Assembly: GCF_010747415.1 (NCBI RefSeq)
Contig: NZ_JAAGNZ010000002.1
Location: 1,674,001-1,738,000 of the forward strand
Origin: Spirosoma agri
GTDB lineage: Bacteria > Bacteroidota > Bacteroidia > Cytophagales > Spirosomataceae
Reading direction: 5' to 3'
Length of the DNA stretch: 64,000 nt
Each line of letters starts with the position of its first letter. The first letter of the stretch is position 1. The notes beneath the pieces are model-generated. The model worked only from the letters and a program-made list of their open reading frames with translations. It ran no database searches and was not told the DNA's origin. Positions 9,048 through 17,161 of the stretch are shown here, one piece after another. A program made the position numbers and the translations under genes.

Positions 9048-9414
9048 TGATTTGCTCCGTTAAATGAGACTCATTCAGGCCGGTAAAAACGGCCAGTGAT
9101 GACGGCAATTCCTGGTTCGGCTACAGGCGTTTTCATCGTTAACGACATACGGGTCCGAAAATCCTTTTCTTATCCGGTGAACTGAGTAAATGGCAGTGCG
9201 AGCGGGTTCACGCGCACAAATTGATCAGCGCTGTAACGGATAGTTTATGTTGATCGTAGCGTCCATAAGCAGCGAGTTTAGCCGTCGGTAAATAAGAATA
9301 TAGCCAATCCGGTCGGAGGACTGAACAAATTGCGTAAACGATACTTCCTATAGTAATGTCGATAATGATCTATTGACAGCTAATCAGTTAACTAACCAAG
9401 TAAAAATTTTTGTT
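9048..9414. other. Divergent intergenic region
   Basis: About 365 bases between the divergent alpha-glucosidase and the SMP-30-like lipoprotein. It must hold promoters for both, but I see no convincing consensus element, repeat or small ORF. Confidence 0.5.
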
Positions 9415-10365
9415 ATGAACGTATCGTCTATGTCTTGTGCACTGCTTGTGCTGCCCGCTGTGTGGTTAACCGCCTGCGAAGATCATCGCAACAGTCCAAA
9501 TGCACCTTTCCCGGAGCGGATTAATTTTGTTGCCGACCGTCAATATCCGGAAGGTATTGCTTACTCGTCGCAACTGGCAAAATTTTTGGTCACGTCGATT
9601 CCGCTGGGTAAAGTGGGTACGGTCGATACTGATGGGCGTTACGAAGATTTGCTGACCGCTCCCGGATTCATTGCCGGTATCGGTATGAAAGTCGCCGATG
9701 GTCGCGTGTTTGTCTGCAACAGTGATCAGGGTCGCTCGGTCAAGAGTACCACTGCCACCACGCGTCAAACGGCAGAGTTGCTGGTTTTCAATTTGAGCAC
9801 TCGCCAGCTGGAACGCCGGACCGATCTGGCTGCGTTGATCCCGGCTGCCGAACCGAACTTCGCGAATGACGTGACGATTGCGCCGGATGGTACGGCCTAC
9901 GTGACGGATTCGTTTTCGCCCGTGATCTACAAAGTTACCGCAAGTGGGACTGCCAGCGTTCTGGTGCGCGATGATGTGCGGTTCGCCAGCCCGACGTTCG
10001 GCCTAAATGGCATTGCTTACCACCCGAACGGTTATCTCATCGTGGCAAACACGGGACAGGGGAAGTTATACAAAGTGGATTTACAGAATGGTAATGCCAT
10101 TACGGAAGTCGGTGGTACGGGGGCGCTACCCGGTGATGGTCTGACATTTCTCAACAATGACCTATACGTTGTGACTGGTGGTAATCGGGTGGCTCAAGTG
10201 CGCAGTACGGACAATTGGCAAACGGCTACTATTGTCAAATACGACGCCGATGTATATACCGGTGCCACAACGAGTGTGGCCGTCAATAACCAGATCTATA
10301 CGCTCAACGCCCGCATTGGTGAAGTTGGTAATGCGCGGGACTTCAGTATTCAGCGATTCCGCTAG
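9415..10365 (+). CDS. SMP-30/gluconolactonase-like beta-propeller lipoprotein
   Basis: The chosen start is the ATG at 9415, because it places a proper signal at the N-terminus (MNVSSMSCALLVLPAVWLTAC) with a lipobox ending in LTAC; the TTG at 9373 would add 14 polar residues. The mature protein of about 295 residues reads as a six-bladed propeller: FANDVTIAPDGTAYVTDSF, FGLNGIAYHPNGYLIVANT and PGDGLTFLNNDLYVV are blade segments like those of SMP-30/gluconolactonase and related NHL-type proteins. A lactonase or sugar-binding role is possible but no metal ligand set is obvious. It is followed by a strong terminator, so it is probably monocistronic. Confidence 0.75.
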   Translation: MNVSSMSCALLVLPAVWLTACEDHRNSPNAPFPERINFVADRQYPEGIAYSSQLAKFLVTSIPLGKVGTVDTDGRYEDLLTAPGFIAGIGMKVADGRVFVCNSDQGRSVKSTTATTRQTAELLVFNLSTRQLERRTDLAALIPAAEPNFANDVTIAPDGTAYVTDSFSPVIYKVTASGTASVLVRDDVRFASPTFGLNGIAYHPNGYLIVANTGQGKLYKVDLQNGNAITEVGGTGALPGDGLTFLNNDLYVVTGGNRVAQVRSTDNWQTATIVKYDADVYTGATTSVAVNNQIYTLNARIGEVGNARDFSIQRFR

Positions 10366-10382
10366 ATAAGTCGAGCAAAAGC

Positions 10383-10423
10383 AAGGCATCCAGCGACTTT
10401 TCGTTCGCTGGATGCCTTTTTTA
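10383..10423. terminator. Rho-independent terminator after the propeller lipoprotein
   Basis: Inverted arms 10383-10396 and 10405-10418 form a 14-bp stem (AAGGCATCCAGCGA) with an eight-base loop, and the plus strand continues with more T residues to 10422. It lies between convergent genes and would also serve the minus-strand VanZ-like gene. Confidence 0.85.
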
Positions 10424-10432
10424 GTGTAAAGA

Positions 10433-10864
10433 TTAAGCCTTGAACCGGTTTTTGAGGCTGATCAGCGCAAAAGCCGCGAGCATACCGACGAGCGCGCCAA
10501 CAGCACCCCAGGCAATGTCAGCCAATCGGAACGCCCGGCGCGGAAGTAACAACTGACCCGCTTCGGCCAGTGCAACAACACCTACGAGAAGCAGCCACGC
10601 GATGAACCAGCGGTAGTACGATCGGCCGGGGGTAGGCAATAAAACACCTGTGCACAGCCCTAAAAATACAAAAGGAACAGCCGTTCGGATATCCTCATTA
10701 GCGGGCGTATCTGTCCAGCGCGCCAACCAGCCGGGAATGAACCAGACATCGTTTAATCTCGGATTAGGAATCCAGCTCAGATAAAAGACCAGAACAACCA
10801 AAGCGAAAATCAGGACGTAGAGCAGACGCATTGCAGCCGATGGAATTGATACGGTAGTCTGCAA
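10433..10864 (-). CDS. VanZ-like family membrane protein
   Basis: A 143-residue protein with four hydrophobic helices. The segment EAGQLLLPRRAFRLADIAWGAVGALVG matches the conserved core of the VanZ-like family (acidic residue plus glutamine before a short loop, then D-x-x-x-N/A and a Gly-rich helix). VanZ confers low-level teicoplanin resistance in enterococci by an unknown mechanism; most homologues in Bacteroidota have no known role. The gene is single and converges with the propeller lipoprotein over a shared terminator. An ATG at codon 12 (10831) is an alternative start. Confidence 0.8.
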   Translation of the reverse strand: MQTTVSIPSAAMRLLYVLIFALVVLVFYLSWIPNPRLNDVWFIPGWLARWTDTPANEDIRTAVPFVFLGLCTGVLLPTPGRSYYRWFIAWLLLVGVVALAEAGQLLLPRRAFRLADIAWGAVGALVGMLAAFALISLKNRFKA

Positions 10865-11250
10865 ATATAGCCACTAGGCTTCTAACGTGGTATTTAGCGC
10901 ACTGAATCGCCCATCAGCTTAAACCCGTATCTGTGTTCTTTCGTCCACTCGTGGAATATATTGTGGTAGACTGAGTAAAATCAGTACCTTGAGACCTTAT
11001 CTGATGTAGGGCGTTCGTAATTCAGCTTGTCGAAAACGTCGACGCCAGCGTGAGTGCATAGTCCGATTGGAAGCACTCGTTCCCCACCAATAAGGGTCAA
11101 CTGCCGACTTGTAGGGCAGAACAGTGGCCACACGACACATTCAAGGGCAGGAGGACTGTTGAATGTTAACAGAAGGCAATCAATTTGCTGACCCTTTCCA
11201 ACTCAACCAGTGCCTTTAGGGTCTACTTTCTCAACCAATAAGCAATTATT
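10865..11250. other. Intergenic region without recognisable features
   Basis: About 385 bases. I find no ORF of note, repeat or hairpin that stands out. It is upstream of both the VanZ-like gene and a small hypothetical gene. Confidence 0.5.
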
Positions 11251-11496
11251 ATGAAGAGTCAGATAAGTTCTCAAAGTTGGCCCACAAACATGCCTTTCGG
11301 CGTAAAACGAACGCTACTGGTCGATGATGCTGAACGGGACATGCTGGCCGCCCGTCGGCACTATGCTGATTCCAATGGGTTTACGCTGCTGGCTGAGCGG
11401 CCCGATGGCTTGATCGCACTGTACTGGAATGAGCTGGGTGTAATGGTACGACTTGCTATCGAACCGGTATCATTGGATGACTCGATCGTAAGTTAG
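11251..11496 (+). CDS. Small hypothetical protein (81 aa)
   Basis: I do not recognise this protein. It has no signal peptide or membrane segment; the sequence (for example VKRTLLVDDAERDMLAARRHYADS, then GLIALYWNELGVMVRLAIEP) has a protein-like mix of charged and hydrophobic residues and would fold as a short helix plus strands. It stands alone, has no long competing frame on the other strand and ends in TAG before an AT-rich stretch. It is probably real, but support is only the open frame and its composition. Confidence 0.45.
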   Translation: MKSQISSQSWPTNMPFGVKRTLLVDDAERDMLAARRHYADSNGFTLLAERPDGLIALYWNELGVMVRLAIEPVSLDDSIVS

Positions 11497-12188
11497 GCTT
11501 TCGAGCGATCAGGCTTCAATTGGCTAATCGGATAAAATATTGTTTGGGTCCGTAAACGAGCGAAAATGGAGTTTACCATTCATGAACAAGCTAGTTTAGC
11601 GCCGGTTCAACTGCGACCTTACAACTGTGTCCAACCGGTATAATACTGCGGTTATAGGGGTCCCGAGCCCGATCGATTTCGGTCAGTAAAATAGATAGCT
11701 TTTTACTGTTGAGGCTCGGCTTGCCGCATAAACGTGGTAGCTTCCTTCAGTTAGGAAGTCCATCTGTTTGCCGAAATCAGCAGTTCGAAACACGTTTCGA
11801 TTTAATGGTTATTTCTCACCGTATACTGCCTGTTAATTTAGGCTATAATAGTAGTAACAAGATAGGGGTAAAGTACAAATTAATCAGTAGCTAGTTTGGC
11901 AGGGGATAAGAAAGGCCTTGAAAAGATGCATTGCTTGTTTTGAGTACTATATTGTTGCTGTTGAGATTGTTAGTTGTTTATATAACTAGTCGTTTATCCG
12001 CTGATTCAGTTTTAAGTAGCGCCAGTAAAGTTATTGAACTTTCGGACGTACTGGTGATTATATCATTTTAATCGTATTTTTATAGAGGTTAAAAAATGGT
12101 TATAATTACTTAAGTAATAAGCCAGTTTTAATGGCGATTGCTTTACTTTGTCTTGTCGATCAGGACGTGCATACCCGTTCAACCAGCA
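11497..12188. other. Long AT-rich non-coding stretch
   Basis: About 690 bases with little coding potential. The part from about 11780 to 12130 is clearly richer in A and T than its surroundings. An open frame at 11709-11894 looks like chance sequence. No repeat pair or strong hairpin was found. It could hold promoters or a small RNA, but I cannot point to one. Confidence 0.45.
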
Positions 12189-12305
12189 ATGATCACCATG
12201 ACTGCTAAAACAAACACCTTCGATCCAACCAACGCCATCACCTGGCTATCTATAGTGGCTATCTCGGTTTTGTGGGCAGTTGGAATTGTAAGCATCATTT
12301 TCTAA
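12189..12305 (+). CDS. Single-pass small membrane protein (38 aa)
   Basis: This short ORF starts MITMTAKTNTFDPTNAITW (an internal ATG at 12198 is an alternative start) and ends in one hydrophobic helix (WLSIVAISVLWAVGIVSIIF) and stop TAA at 12303. A 15-18 residue polar head plus a 20-residue membrane helix is the usual layout of bacterial small membrane proteins. A terminator with a T-rich tail lies 115 bases downstream on the same strand, which supports transcription. Function unknown. Confidence 0.5.
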   Translation: MITMTAKTNTFDPTNAITWLSIVAISVLWAVGIVSIIF

Positions 12306-12622
12306 GAAAACACAATAAGCCGAATCGCCTTTAGCCGCGCTAAGAAGAGCCATCCGGTCTCATATACTCCGATCACAACAATACGTTGAGTAGCTAATAA
12401 AAGTTGAAAAGGATAATTCGAATACCCACTCGCGTTTGCTGGTGGGTATTCTTGTTTTACTGCCTATGGCTTGTCTATCAGTGAAGAAGCGACGACAAAA
12501 CAACCCGATCGGGGAGATTTGGTCGCGTCAGACGCTTTCACAGTCGATTTAATTATTCCTTAATTTGTTGAGGTAAACGCAACGGTATACTTGTGCATTT
12601 TTCCGCCAATTTCACATGCACT
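12306..12622. other. Intergenic region containing a terminator
   Basis: About 315 bases between two small ORFs. The one clear structure is the hairpin at 12420-12451. Nothing else stands out. Confidence 0.5.
12420..12458 (+). terminator. Rho-independent terminator
   Basis: Arms GAATACCCAC (12420-12429) and GTGGGTATTC (12442-12451) form a perfect 10-bp stem, followed on the plus strand by TTGTTTTA. It ends the transcript of the small membrane protein ORF. Confidence 0.7.
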
Positions 12623-12850
12623 ATGAAAGTAAGTTGTCACCAAAAAACCGGACTGACTCACATCATGAGTTTGACTGGTCAAAACTATAACGATACCTAC
12701 TACGTCTGGAAGCATTTCTGTGCCTTGCCCGAAGTCTGTAGCATCACGTACCGAATCCTTATCATTGCCCAGCAACGTGGCCTGACCGCTCAGGATGCCC
12801 TGTCTTATTATCTGGAACATCTCGGTGAATCACCCCTGACTTCTCAATAA
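12623..12850 (+). CDS. Small hypothetical protein (75 aa)
   Basis: I do not recognise the family. Possible starts are 12593, 12623 (chosen) and 12665; the last (MSLTGQNYNDTYYVWKHF) begins where the sequence becomes most protein-like. The C-terminal part (ITYRILIIAQQRGLTAQDALSYYLEHLGE) reads as two helices, reminiscent of small helical DNA-binding or adaptor folds, but this is weak. No signal peptide is seen. The overlapping minus-strand frame at 12560-12820 looks less natural. Confidence 0.45.
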   Translation: MKVSCHQKTGLTHIMSLTGQNYNDTYYVWKHFCALPEVCSITYRILIIAQQRGLTAQDALSYYLEHLGESPLTSQ

Positions 12851-12883
12851 CATCTGGTCAACTTGCCAGGGTATCGCTGAACT

Positions 12884-12911
12884 AAAAAACCAGACTTCAA
12901 GGTGAGTCTGG
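12884..12911 (-). terminator. Terminator-like hairpin, minus-strand polarity
   Basis: Arms CCAGACT (12890-12896) and AGTCTGG (12905-12911) form a seven-bp stem with an eight-base loop. Read on the minus strand it is followed by six T residues (A run at 12884-12889). The stem is short, so this is a moderate call. Confidence 0.45.
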
Positions 12912-13057
12912 CTTAGTGAGTAGTGTTTACCTTTATTTCATTTATAGGACTGATTTCCGGAAAAACCGTCACAGCAAAGTTGGTTGACAACGTCGCTCTA
13001 GCTGACCTTTATAAGTCAGGAATAAGCTTTATTTCTCAATTGGTGCGGACCTTGATA

Positions 13058-13093
13058 ACAAAAAAAGCCCGGTTTCAACATGAACCGGGCTTT
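13058..13093 (-). terminator. Terminator-like hairpin, minus-strand polarity
   Basis: Arms 13064-13075 and 13082-13093 form a stem of 11 to 12 bp (core AAGCCCGGTT) around a short loop. On the minus strand the stem is followed by a long T run (plus-strand A residues up to 13066). Plus-strand polarity is weaker. No recognised minus-strand gene precedes it. Confidence 0.6.
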
Positions 13094-13455
13094 CTGCTTC
13101 TATCCACACCAAAACAAACTTGTTATGCAACAGAGCTTGTTTTTCAAGAACAGTACATTATATCGTTCACGAATGTTTATAGAAGTGATTAAAAGAAAAC
13201 CTGGCCTAAGCGGTTCGCTGGCTTTCTGTATCGTAAAAAAGCAAACAGCCAACCGGCGAAATCGGTGAAGGGTCGACTTGATGAAAAGCAGTTTCAGTGG
13301 TTTATTCGGTCCACCAATCACGTTCACGGTGACGAGCATTTCTGTTTGAGTGCCTGTAAAGAACAGTATAGTTAACGTGAATTCGGAGCTACAGTGAACA
13401 CCGGACTTTACGACGAGGTTGTACCATACTATAGAGACAGCTCTGCCTGACGTTT

Positions 13456-14295
13456 ATGCGAAATTTACTACTCTGCTTTATGGTGATTGGCAGCCTGACA
13501 ACCTGTCGGGATAAGACTACCGACCTTGCTCCCGTAGCTACACCAAGCCAGCGGATAACCAGCCAGTCGATCCAGTATGTGCGGATTCTTGATCAGGAAC
13601 CTTCGCTGGATACGGTGCAAATCGATGGCGTAGTGCAGGCGCTGTCCAGTAAGGATAGCCTGCGTTTTCAGTACGACGCCGAGGACCGATTAGTCAGCTA
13701 TAACCGAACGCAATATACCGCTACTGCTATGGGACCGTTTACGAACGGAACCCAGAAAAGTCTATTCTCGTACAACAACGGACGCTTTCAGGAACTGGAA
13801 GGAGGGACAGGCTCCCGTTTCGAATTCAGTCTTGACAACGCACAACGTCGGGTATTGAATCGGACGAAAAGGCGTGGTTCCTACATTGACGTGGACACGT
13901 TGAGACAGTACTCTTCTGAAGGTATGTTGACGACCGTCGAGAAACAGGGGAATCGCCAGGTGTTTACGATCGAAAATGGCAATGTTGTTCGTATTGAGCA
14001 ATTTAGCACCCGAACGGGTACGTTGGAAATGGTCACCGAGTTCACCTATGATACTGGCCACAGGGCACCAGCCGCCCCGTTTACTTTTCTGGGCGAAACC
14101 AACCGAAATGCCTTGCTTACAATGAAGACACTCGATTATTCCTATGCTACCGGCGTTCGTTCAACTACCTATACCTACCGGAACGAGTACGACTCGCAGG
14201 AGCGAATGACCCGGCAGATCGAGTATCATCAGGATTCGTGGTACAATCAGGGGAAACCTTATTTCTGGACAGCAACGGATTACTATTACCAATGA
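13456..14295 (+). CDS. Hypothetical lipoprotein with YD-like repeats
   Basis: A 279-residue secreted lipoprotein: MRNLLLCFMVIGSLTTC gives a lipobox with Cys17. The mature part contains short repeated motifs of the type LRFQYDAEDRLVSY, TEFTYDTGH and TYRNEYDSQERMTRQIEY, which resemble the Tyr-Asp strands of RHS/YD-like or DUF4595-like beta repeats common in Bacteroidota lipoproteins. No catalytic residues are evident. It likely sits on the outer membrane or faces the periplasm. It is a single gene that converges with tetR, with only about 60 bases between the two stops. Confidence 0.65.
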   Translation: MRNLLLCFMVIGSLTTCRDKTTDLAPVATPSQRITSQSIQYVRILDQEPSLDTVQIDGVVQALSSKDSLRFQYDAEDRLVSYNRTQYTATAMGPFTNGTQKSLFSYNNGRFQELEGGTGSRFEFSLDNAQRRVLNRTKRRGSYIDVDTLRQYSSEGMLTTVEKQGNRQVFTIENGNVVRIEQFSTRTGTLEMVTEFTYDTGHRAPAAPFTFLGETNRNALLTMKTLDYSYATGVRSTTYTYRNEYDSQERMTRQIEYHQDSWYNQGKPYFWTATDYYYQ

Positions 14296-14353
14296 TGATT
14301 TGTTGTTGAGGAACGCGCTGAATACTTATCGCATCTTTGCGTTGCACAGCTGC

Positions 14354-14965
14354 CTATTCGTTGACTACCTGTGCCTGTCTGATCAGCAGTTCGACCGTTT
14401 TCAGTACTTTGTCCAGGCTGGCGGGGTTGTTGGTAACCCGAGCGATCATAACACCGCCTTCAATCAGCGCGATAATGGACAAGGCAATCCGCTCGGTTTC
14501 TGTGGTGTCGTGAAATTCTCCGCTTTTAATGCCTGCTTTCAAGAGGTCGATATTGGTTTTCTTCCAGTCCAGAATGGCTTTTGCCGCTCTATCTTTCAGC
14601 AGACTGTTCGTGTCATCGGCTTCGGTAGCGGTGTTTAGGATGGGGCACCCGCCGGGCAGAAATGACGTGCGAATAAAGCTTCGGTACACGTCGGCATAAA
14701 CGAGTAATTTCTCGGCGTTCGACGTTGCCTTCTCCATACGCTGCTGAACGGCCAGTTTGACTTTGGCTAAGTTGTGATCGAAAACCGCCAGCGCCACGTC
14801 CTCTTTGCTGTCAAAGTTGCCGTAAATACTGCCTTTCGTCAACCCGGTGGCTTCGGTCAGATCGGCCAACGACGTGCCGGCGTACCCTTTCGTGTTGAAA
14901 ATAGTTGCCGTCGTTTCGATAATGAACTGGCGGGTTCGTTCGGCCTTGGATACTTTATTTGTCAT
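14354..14965 (-). CDS. TetR/AcrR family transcriptional regulator
   Basis: A 203-residue repressor. Residues about 10-56 form the TetR helix-turn-helix (RTRQFIIETTATIFNTKGYA, then TSLADLTEATGLTKGSIYGN, FDSKEDVALAVF). The ligand-binding part contains SFLPGGCPILNTATEADDTN, a signature of the LmrA/YxaF-like C-terminal subgroup. It is divergent from a fabF-type ketosynthase with 270 bases between. A palindrome of the TetR operator type lies over the ketosynthase promoter and a degenerate copy lies just upstream of its own start, so it probably represses both. The inducer is unknown. Confidence 0.9.
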   Translation of the reverse strand: MTNKVSKAERTRQFIIETTATIFNTKGYAGTSLADLTEATGLTKGSIYGNFDSKEDVALAVFDHNLAKVKLAVQQRMEKATSNAEKLLVYADVYRSFIRTSFLPGGCPILNTATEADDTNSLLKDRAAKAILDWKKTNIDLLKAGIKSGEFHDTTETERIALSIIALIEGGVMIARVTNNPASLDKVLKTVELLIRQAQVVNE

Positions 14966-14974
14966 AGGTCAACG

Positions 14975-14988
14975 ATACGTTTCGGTAC
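14975..14988. promoter_or_regulatory. Degenerate TetR-operator-like site upstream of tetR
   Basis: ATACGTTTCGGTAC lies ten bases upstream of the tetR start codon. It matches the better palindrome at 15125-15138 (ATACCGAATGGTAT) at the outer arms but not in the centre. This is a possible autoregulatory site and is tentative. Confidence 0.35.
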
Positions 14989-15124
14989 TACATGAAGCAT
15001 ATGGGCTGGTTGATACTAGCACGCCAGATCGTTCCCGGCAGGCCCAACGGGGCTGGTTAACTGGTAATTGCTGATTTACGGCGATCCGCTGAACTTATTG
15101 CTCAACTAATTTGATCGTATAAAT

Positions 15125-15138
15125 ATACCGAATGGTAT
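15125..15138. promoter_or_regulatory. Candidate TetR operator over the fabF promoter
   Basis: ATACCGAATGGTAT is a perfect five-base inverted repeat (ATACC/GGTAT) with a four-base centre. It ends 10 bases before a TAnnTTTG element and so covers the region between the -33 and -7 elements. Its place in the tetR-fabF divergent region supports an operator role. Confidence 0.55.
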
Positions 15139-15148
15139 TAAATGTTCC

Positions 15149-15156
15149 TACATTTG
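15149..15156 (+). promoter_or_regulatory. Bacteroidota -7 promoter element for fabF
   Basis: TACATTTG matches the TAnnTTTG consensus of the primary sigma factor in Bacteroidota. It lies 80 bases upstream of the fabF start. A clear TTTG -33 element is not seen at the right distance; that position is occupied by the palindrome. Confidence 0.5.
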
Positions 15157-15235
15157 CCACGCATTTTTAGGCGATGCTTTTCAAAGCAGGCGACTGTTGG
15201 ATGTGCAATCGATGAGTCATTAATCAAAAAAAGAA

Positions 15236-16480
15236 ATGTTACGCCGAGTTGTTATTACGGGTGTGGGAGCTTTGACTCCCGTTGGTCACGATGTGCAGAC
15301 ATTCTGGCAACATGTTGTAAACGGGCAGAGTAGCGCGGCCACGATCACCCGTTTCGACGCATCCCTGTTTCGCACGCAATTTGCCAGTGAACTCAAGGGG
15401 TACGATGCCACCAACTACCTGAGCCGAGCCGACATCAAGCGGACGGATTTGTTCACGCAATACGCCCTAATCGCGTCGGATGAGGCCATTAAAGACGCTG
15501 GTTTTGACTTCGATAAGATGGACCCGTTCGATGTTGGTGTTATCTGGGGCACGGGTCAGGGAGGAATGGAAACCTTTGAAGAACAGGTTAATGAATACGC
15601 GTTGGGTAATGGCCAGCCCCGGTTCAGTCCGTTTTTTATTCCCAAGCTACTGGCCAACATGGCGTCGGGCATGATCTCGATTCGCAATGGGTACATGGGC
15701 ATCAATTACACGACGGTTTCAGCCTGCGCAACGTCGAACACGGCCATTATGGATGCCTTCAATTACATCCGGGTTGGCAAAGCGAAAATCATTATCAGTG
15801 GTGGTAGTGAGGCTCCGCTGACGCCCGCTTCGTTCGGTGGGTTCAGTGCCTTGAAGGCGATGTCGGCGCGGAACAGCGATCCTGCGGCTGCCTCGCGCCC
15901 GTTCGACGTAGACCGCGACGGCTTCGTGATGGCCGAAGGGGCCGGTGCGCTGGTACTTGAAGAGTATGATCATGCCGTTCAGCGGGGCGCGCATATCTAC
16001 GGTGAGATCACGGGTGCATCGATGACTGCCGATGCCTACCACATGACCGCTACCCATCCCGAAGGTATTGGGGCAGCCAAAGCGATGCAACTGGCGCTGA
16101 CGGAAGCGAACATCACGATGGCGGATGTCGATTACCTGAACGCTCATGCCACATCAACGTCGGTCGGTGACTTGTCGGAGATCAAAGCGGTGCTGAGCCT
16201 GACCGGAACCGAAAAGACGAAACTTAAAATCAGTGCGACCAAGTCGATAACGGGCCATTTGCTGGGAGCCGCCGGAGCCATCGAAGCGATCATCTGTCTG
16301 TTGTCGATGCGTGACAGCGTTATTCCACCCACAATAAACACGACGGTGCTGGACCCGGCCATTCCGGATAATCTGACCATCGTGACCAAAGAAGCACTAC
16401 CTGCCAACGTGGCTATTGCCATGAGCAACACGTTTGGCTTCGGGGGACATAACAGTATCGTTGTTTTCAGGAAAGTGTAA
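15236..16480 (+). CDS. fabF: Beta-ketoacyl-ACP synthase II type ketosynthase
   Basis: A 414-residue condensing enzyme that extends acyl-ACP with malonyl-ACP. The start MLRRVVITGVGALTPVG is typical. The Cys-His-His triad is complete: Cys164 in VSACATSN, His304 in LNAHATST, and Lys336/His341 in KSITGHLLGAAG; the C-terminal NTFGFGGHN is also present. Length is normal for FabF. It is not next to acpP or other fab genes, so it may be an accessory ketosynthase for unusual fatty acids or a lipid product rather than the housekeeping copy. Its promoter carries a TetR-type palindrome, which suggests inducible expression by the divergent regulator. A terminator follows. Confidence 0.88.
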   Translation: MLRRVVITGVGALTPVGHDVQTFWQHVVNGQSSAATITRFDASLFRTQFASELKGYDATNYLSRADIKRTDLFTQYALIASDEAIKDAGFDFDKMDPFDVGVIWGTGQGGMETFEEQVNEYALGNGQPRFSPFFIPKLLANMASGMISIRNGYMGINYTTVSACATSNTAIMDAFNYIRVGKAKIIISGGSEAPLTPASFGGFSALKAMSARNSDPAAASRPFDVDRDGFVMAEGAGALVLEEYDHAVQRGAHIYGEITGASMTADAYHMTATHPEGIGAAKAMQLALTEANITMADVDYLNAHATSTSVGDLSEIKAVLSLTGTEKTKLKISATKSITGHLLGAAGAIEAIICLLSMRDSVIPPTINTTVLDPAIPDNLTIVTKEALPANVAIAMSNTFGFGGHNSIVVFRKV

Positions 16481-16499
16481 CGTTCAGGACACGAAAATC

Positions 16500-16552
16500 A
16501 AAGGCGCAGAGAACACGGCGAATTGATCGTTACGCCCTCTGCGCCTTTTTTG
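16500..16552. terminator. Bidirectional terminator between fabF and a lipoprotein gene
   Basis: Arms AAAGGCGCAGAG (16500-16511) and CTCTGCGCCTTT (16537-16548) pair perfectly, with an inner GGCG/CGCC stem (16517-16520, 16533-16536). Six T residues follow on the plus strand. The two flanking genes converge here. Confidence 0.85.
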
Positions 16553-16564
16553 TGACTCACAGGA

Positions 16565-17161
16565 TCAGTGATCCCAGCGCAGATCAGCCGTTCGGAACGT
16601 GATCTCGCGCGAGCCCTGCCCATCGAACCCTACGTCGATGATCGTTTGTCGGGCGGCTTTCAGCTGACTGATCAGTTTTTGCTCTGCATCGAAGAAGATG
16701 ATGTTCCCTCTGCCGTTCTCAGCCGCCGAAAAAGCGTAAGAACCAGCGGGCTTGTTGTCGAAGCGGATGCGCGCATTTCCGCCCTGAAAACTTCGGTTGA
16801 ATTGACCCTTCGATACTTCCAGATATACGTTCGTACCACTGCTGCGTTTTCGAATGGTCAAGGTCGCCGATGATCCACCTCCGTACGGAAAAGGAAATTC
16901 GAGCCGATTGGACGACGTAATTAAGGCCTTATAGACGGGCTGACCGACGTTATCGTTCGTTCGTTGGTAGATCCATTTCTGGGCACCAACAGCGAGAGTG
17001 GTCGTTGCCTGAGCCTGACTCACCGAAGCGTTAGCAGCGCGTACATCGCTGGCATTGATCGGTACCTGGGTCGTGTCGTTGACAACGGAATGGGTTGATT
17101 TTTCTTTCGTCGAGCAATTGACAAGCGTCAGCAGACTGACTACATAAATGAGTTGTTTCAT
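16565..17161 (-). CDS. Hypothetical lipoprotein
   Basis: The chosen start (MKQLIYVVSLLTLVNC at 17161) gives a short lipoprotein signal with Cys16; longer ATG starts at 17227 and 17185 put extra polar residues in front of the signal. The mature part of about 180 residues begins with a low-complexity linker, then a beta-rich domain (QKWIYQRTNDNVGQPVYKAL, RLEFPFPYGGGSSATLTIRK, IIDVGFDGQGSREITFRTAD). I do not recognise the family. The pattern is consistent with an outer-membrane or periplasmic surface protein. It converges with fabF over a shared terminator and seems monocistronic. Confidence 0.65.
   Translation of the reverse strand: MKQLIYVVSLLTLVNCSTKEKSTHSVVNDTTQVPINASDVRAANASVSQAQATTTLAVGAQKWIYQRTNDNVGQPVYKALITSSNRLEFPFPYGGGSSATLTIRKRSSGTNVYLEVSKGQFNRSFQGGNARIRFDNKPAGSYAFSAAENGRGNIIFFDAEQKLISQLKAARQTIIDVGFDGQGSREITFRTADLRWDH

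Larger units (their letters stand above)
12851..13455. other. Gene-poor stretch with two minus-strand terminator-like hairpins
   Basis: About 600 bases before a lipoprotein gene. Open frames on both strands here look like chance. The notable content is the pair of hairpins at 12890-12911 and 13064-13093, both with the U-tract on the minus strand, although no minus-strand gene is recognised upstream of either. Confidence 0.5.

Noticed and set aside
11709..11894. 61-codon plus-strand open frame
   Set aside because: It lies in AT-rich non-coding sequence and has no convincing composition.
12923..13268. Short plus-strand open frames
   Set aside because: They run through the hairpin at 13064-13093 and show no conserved-looking sequence.
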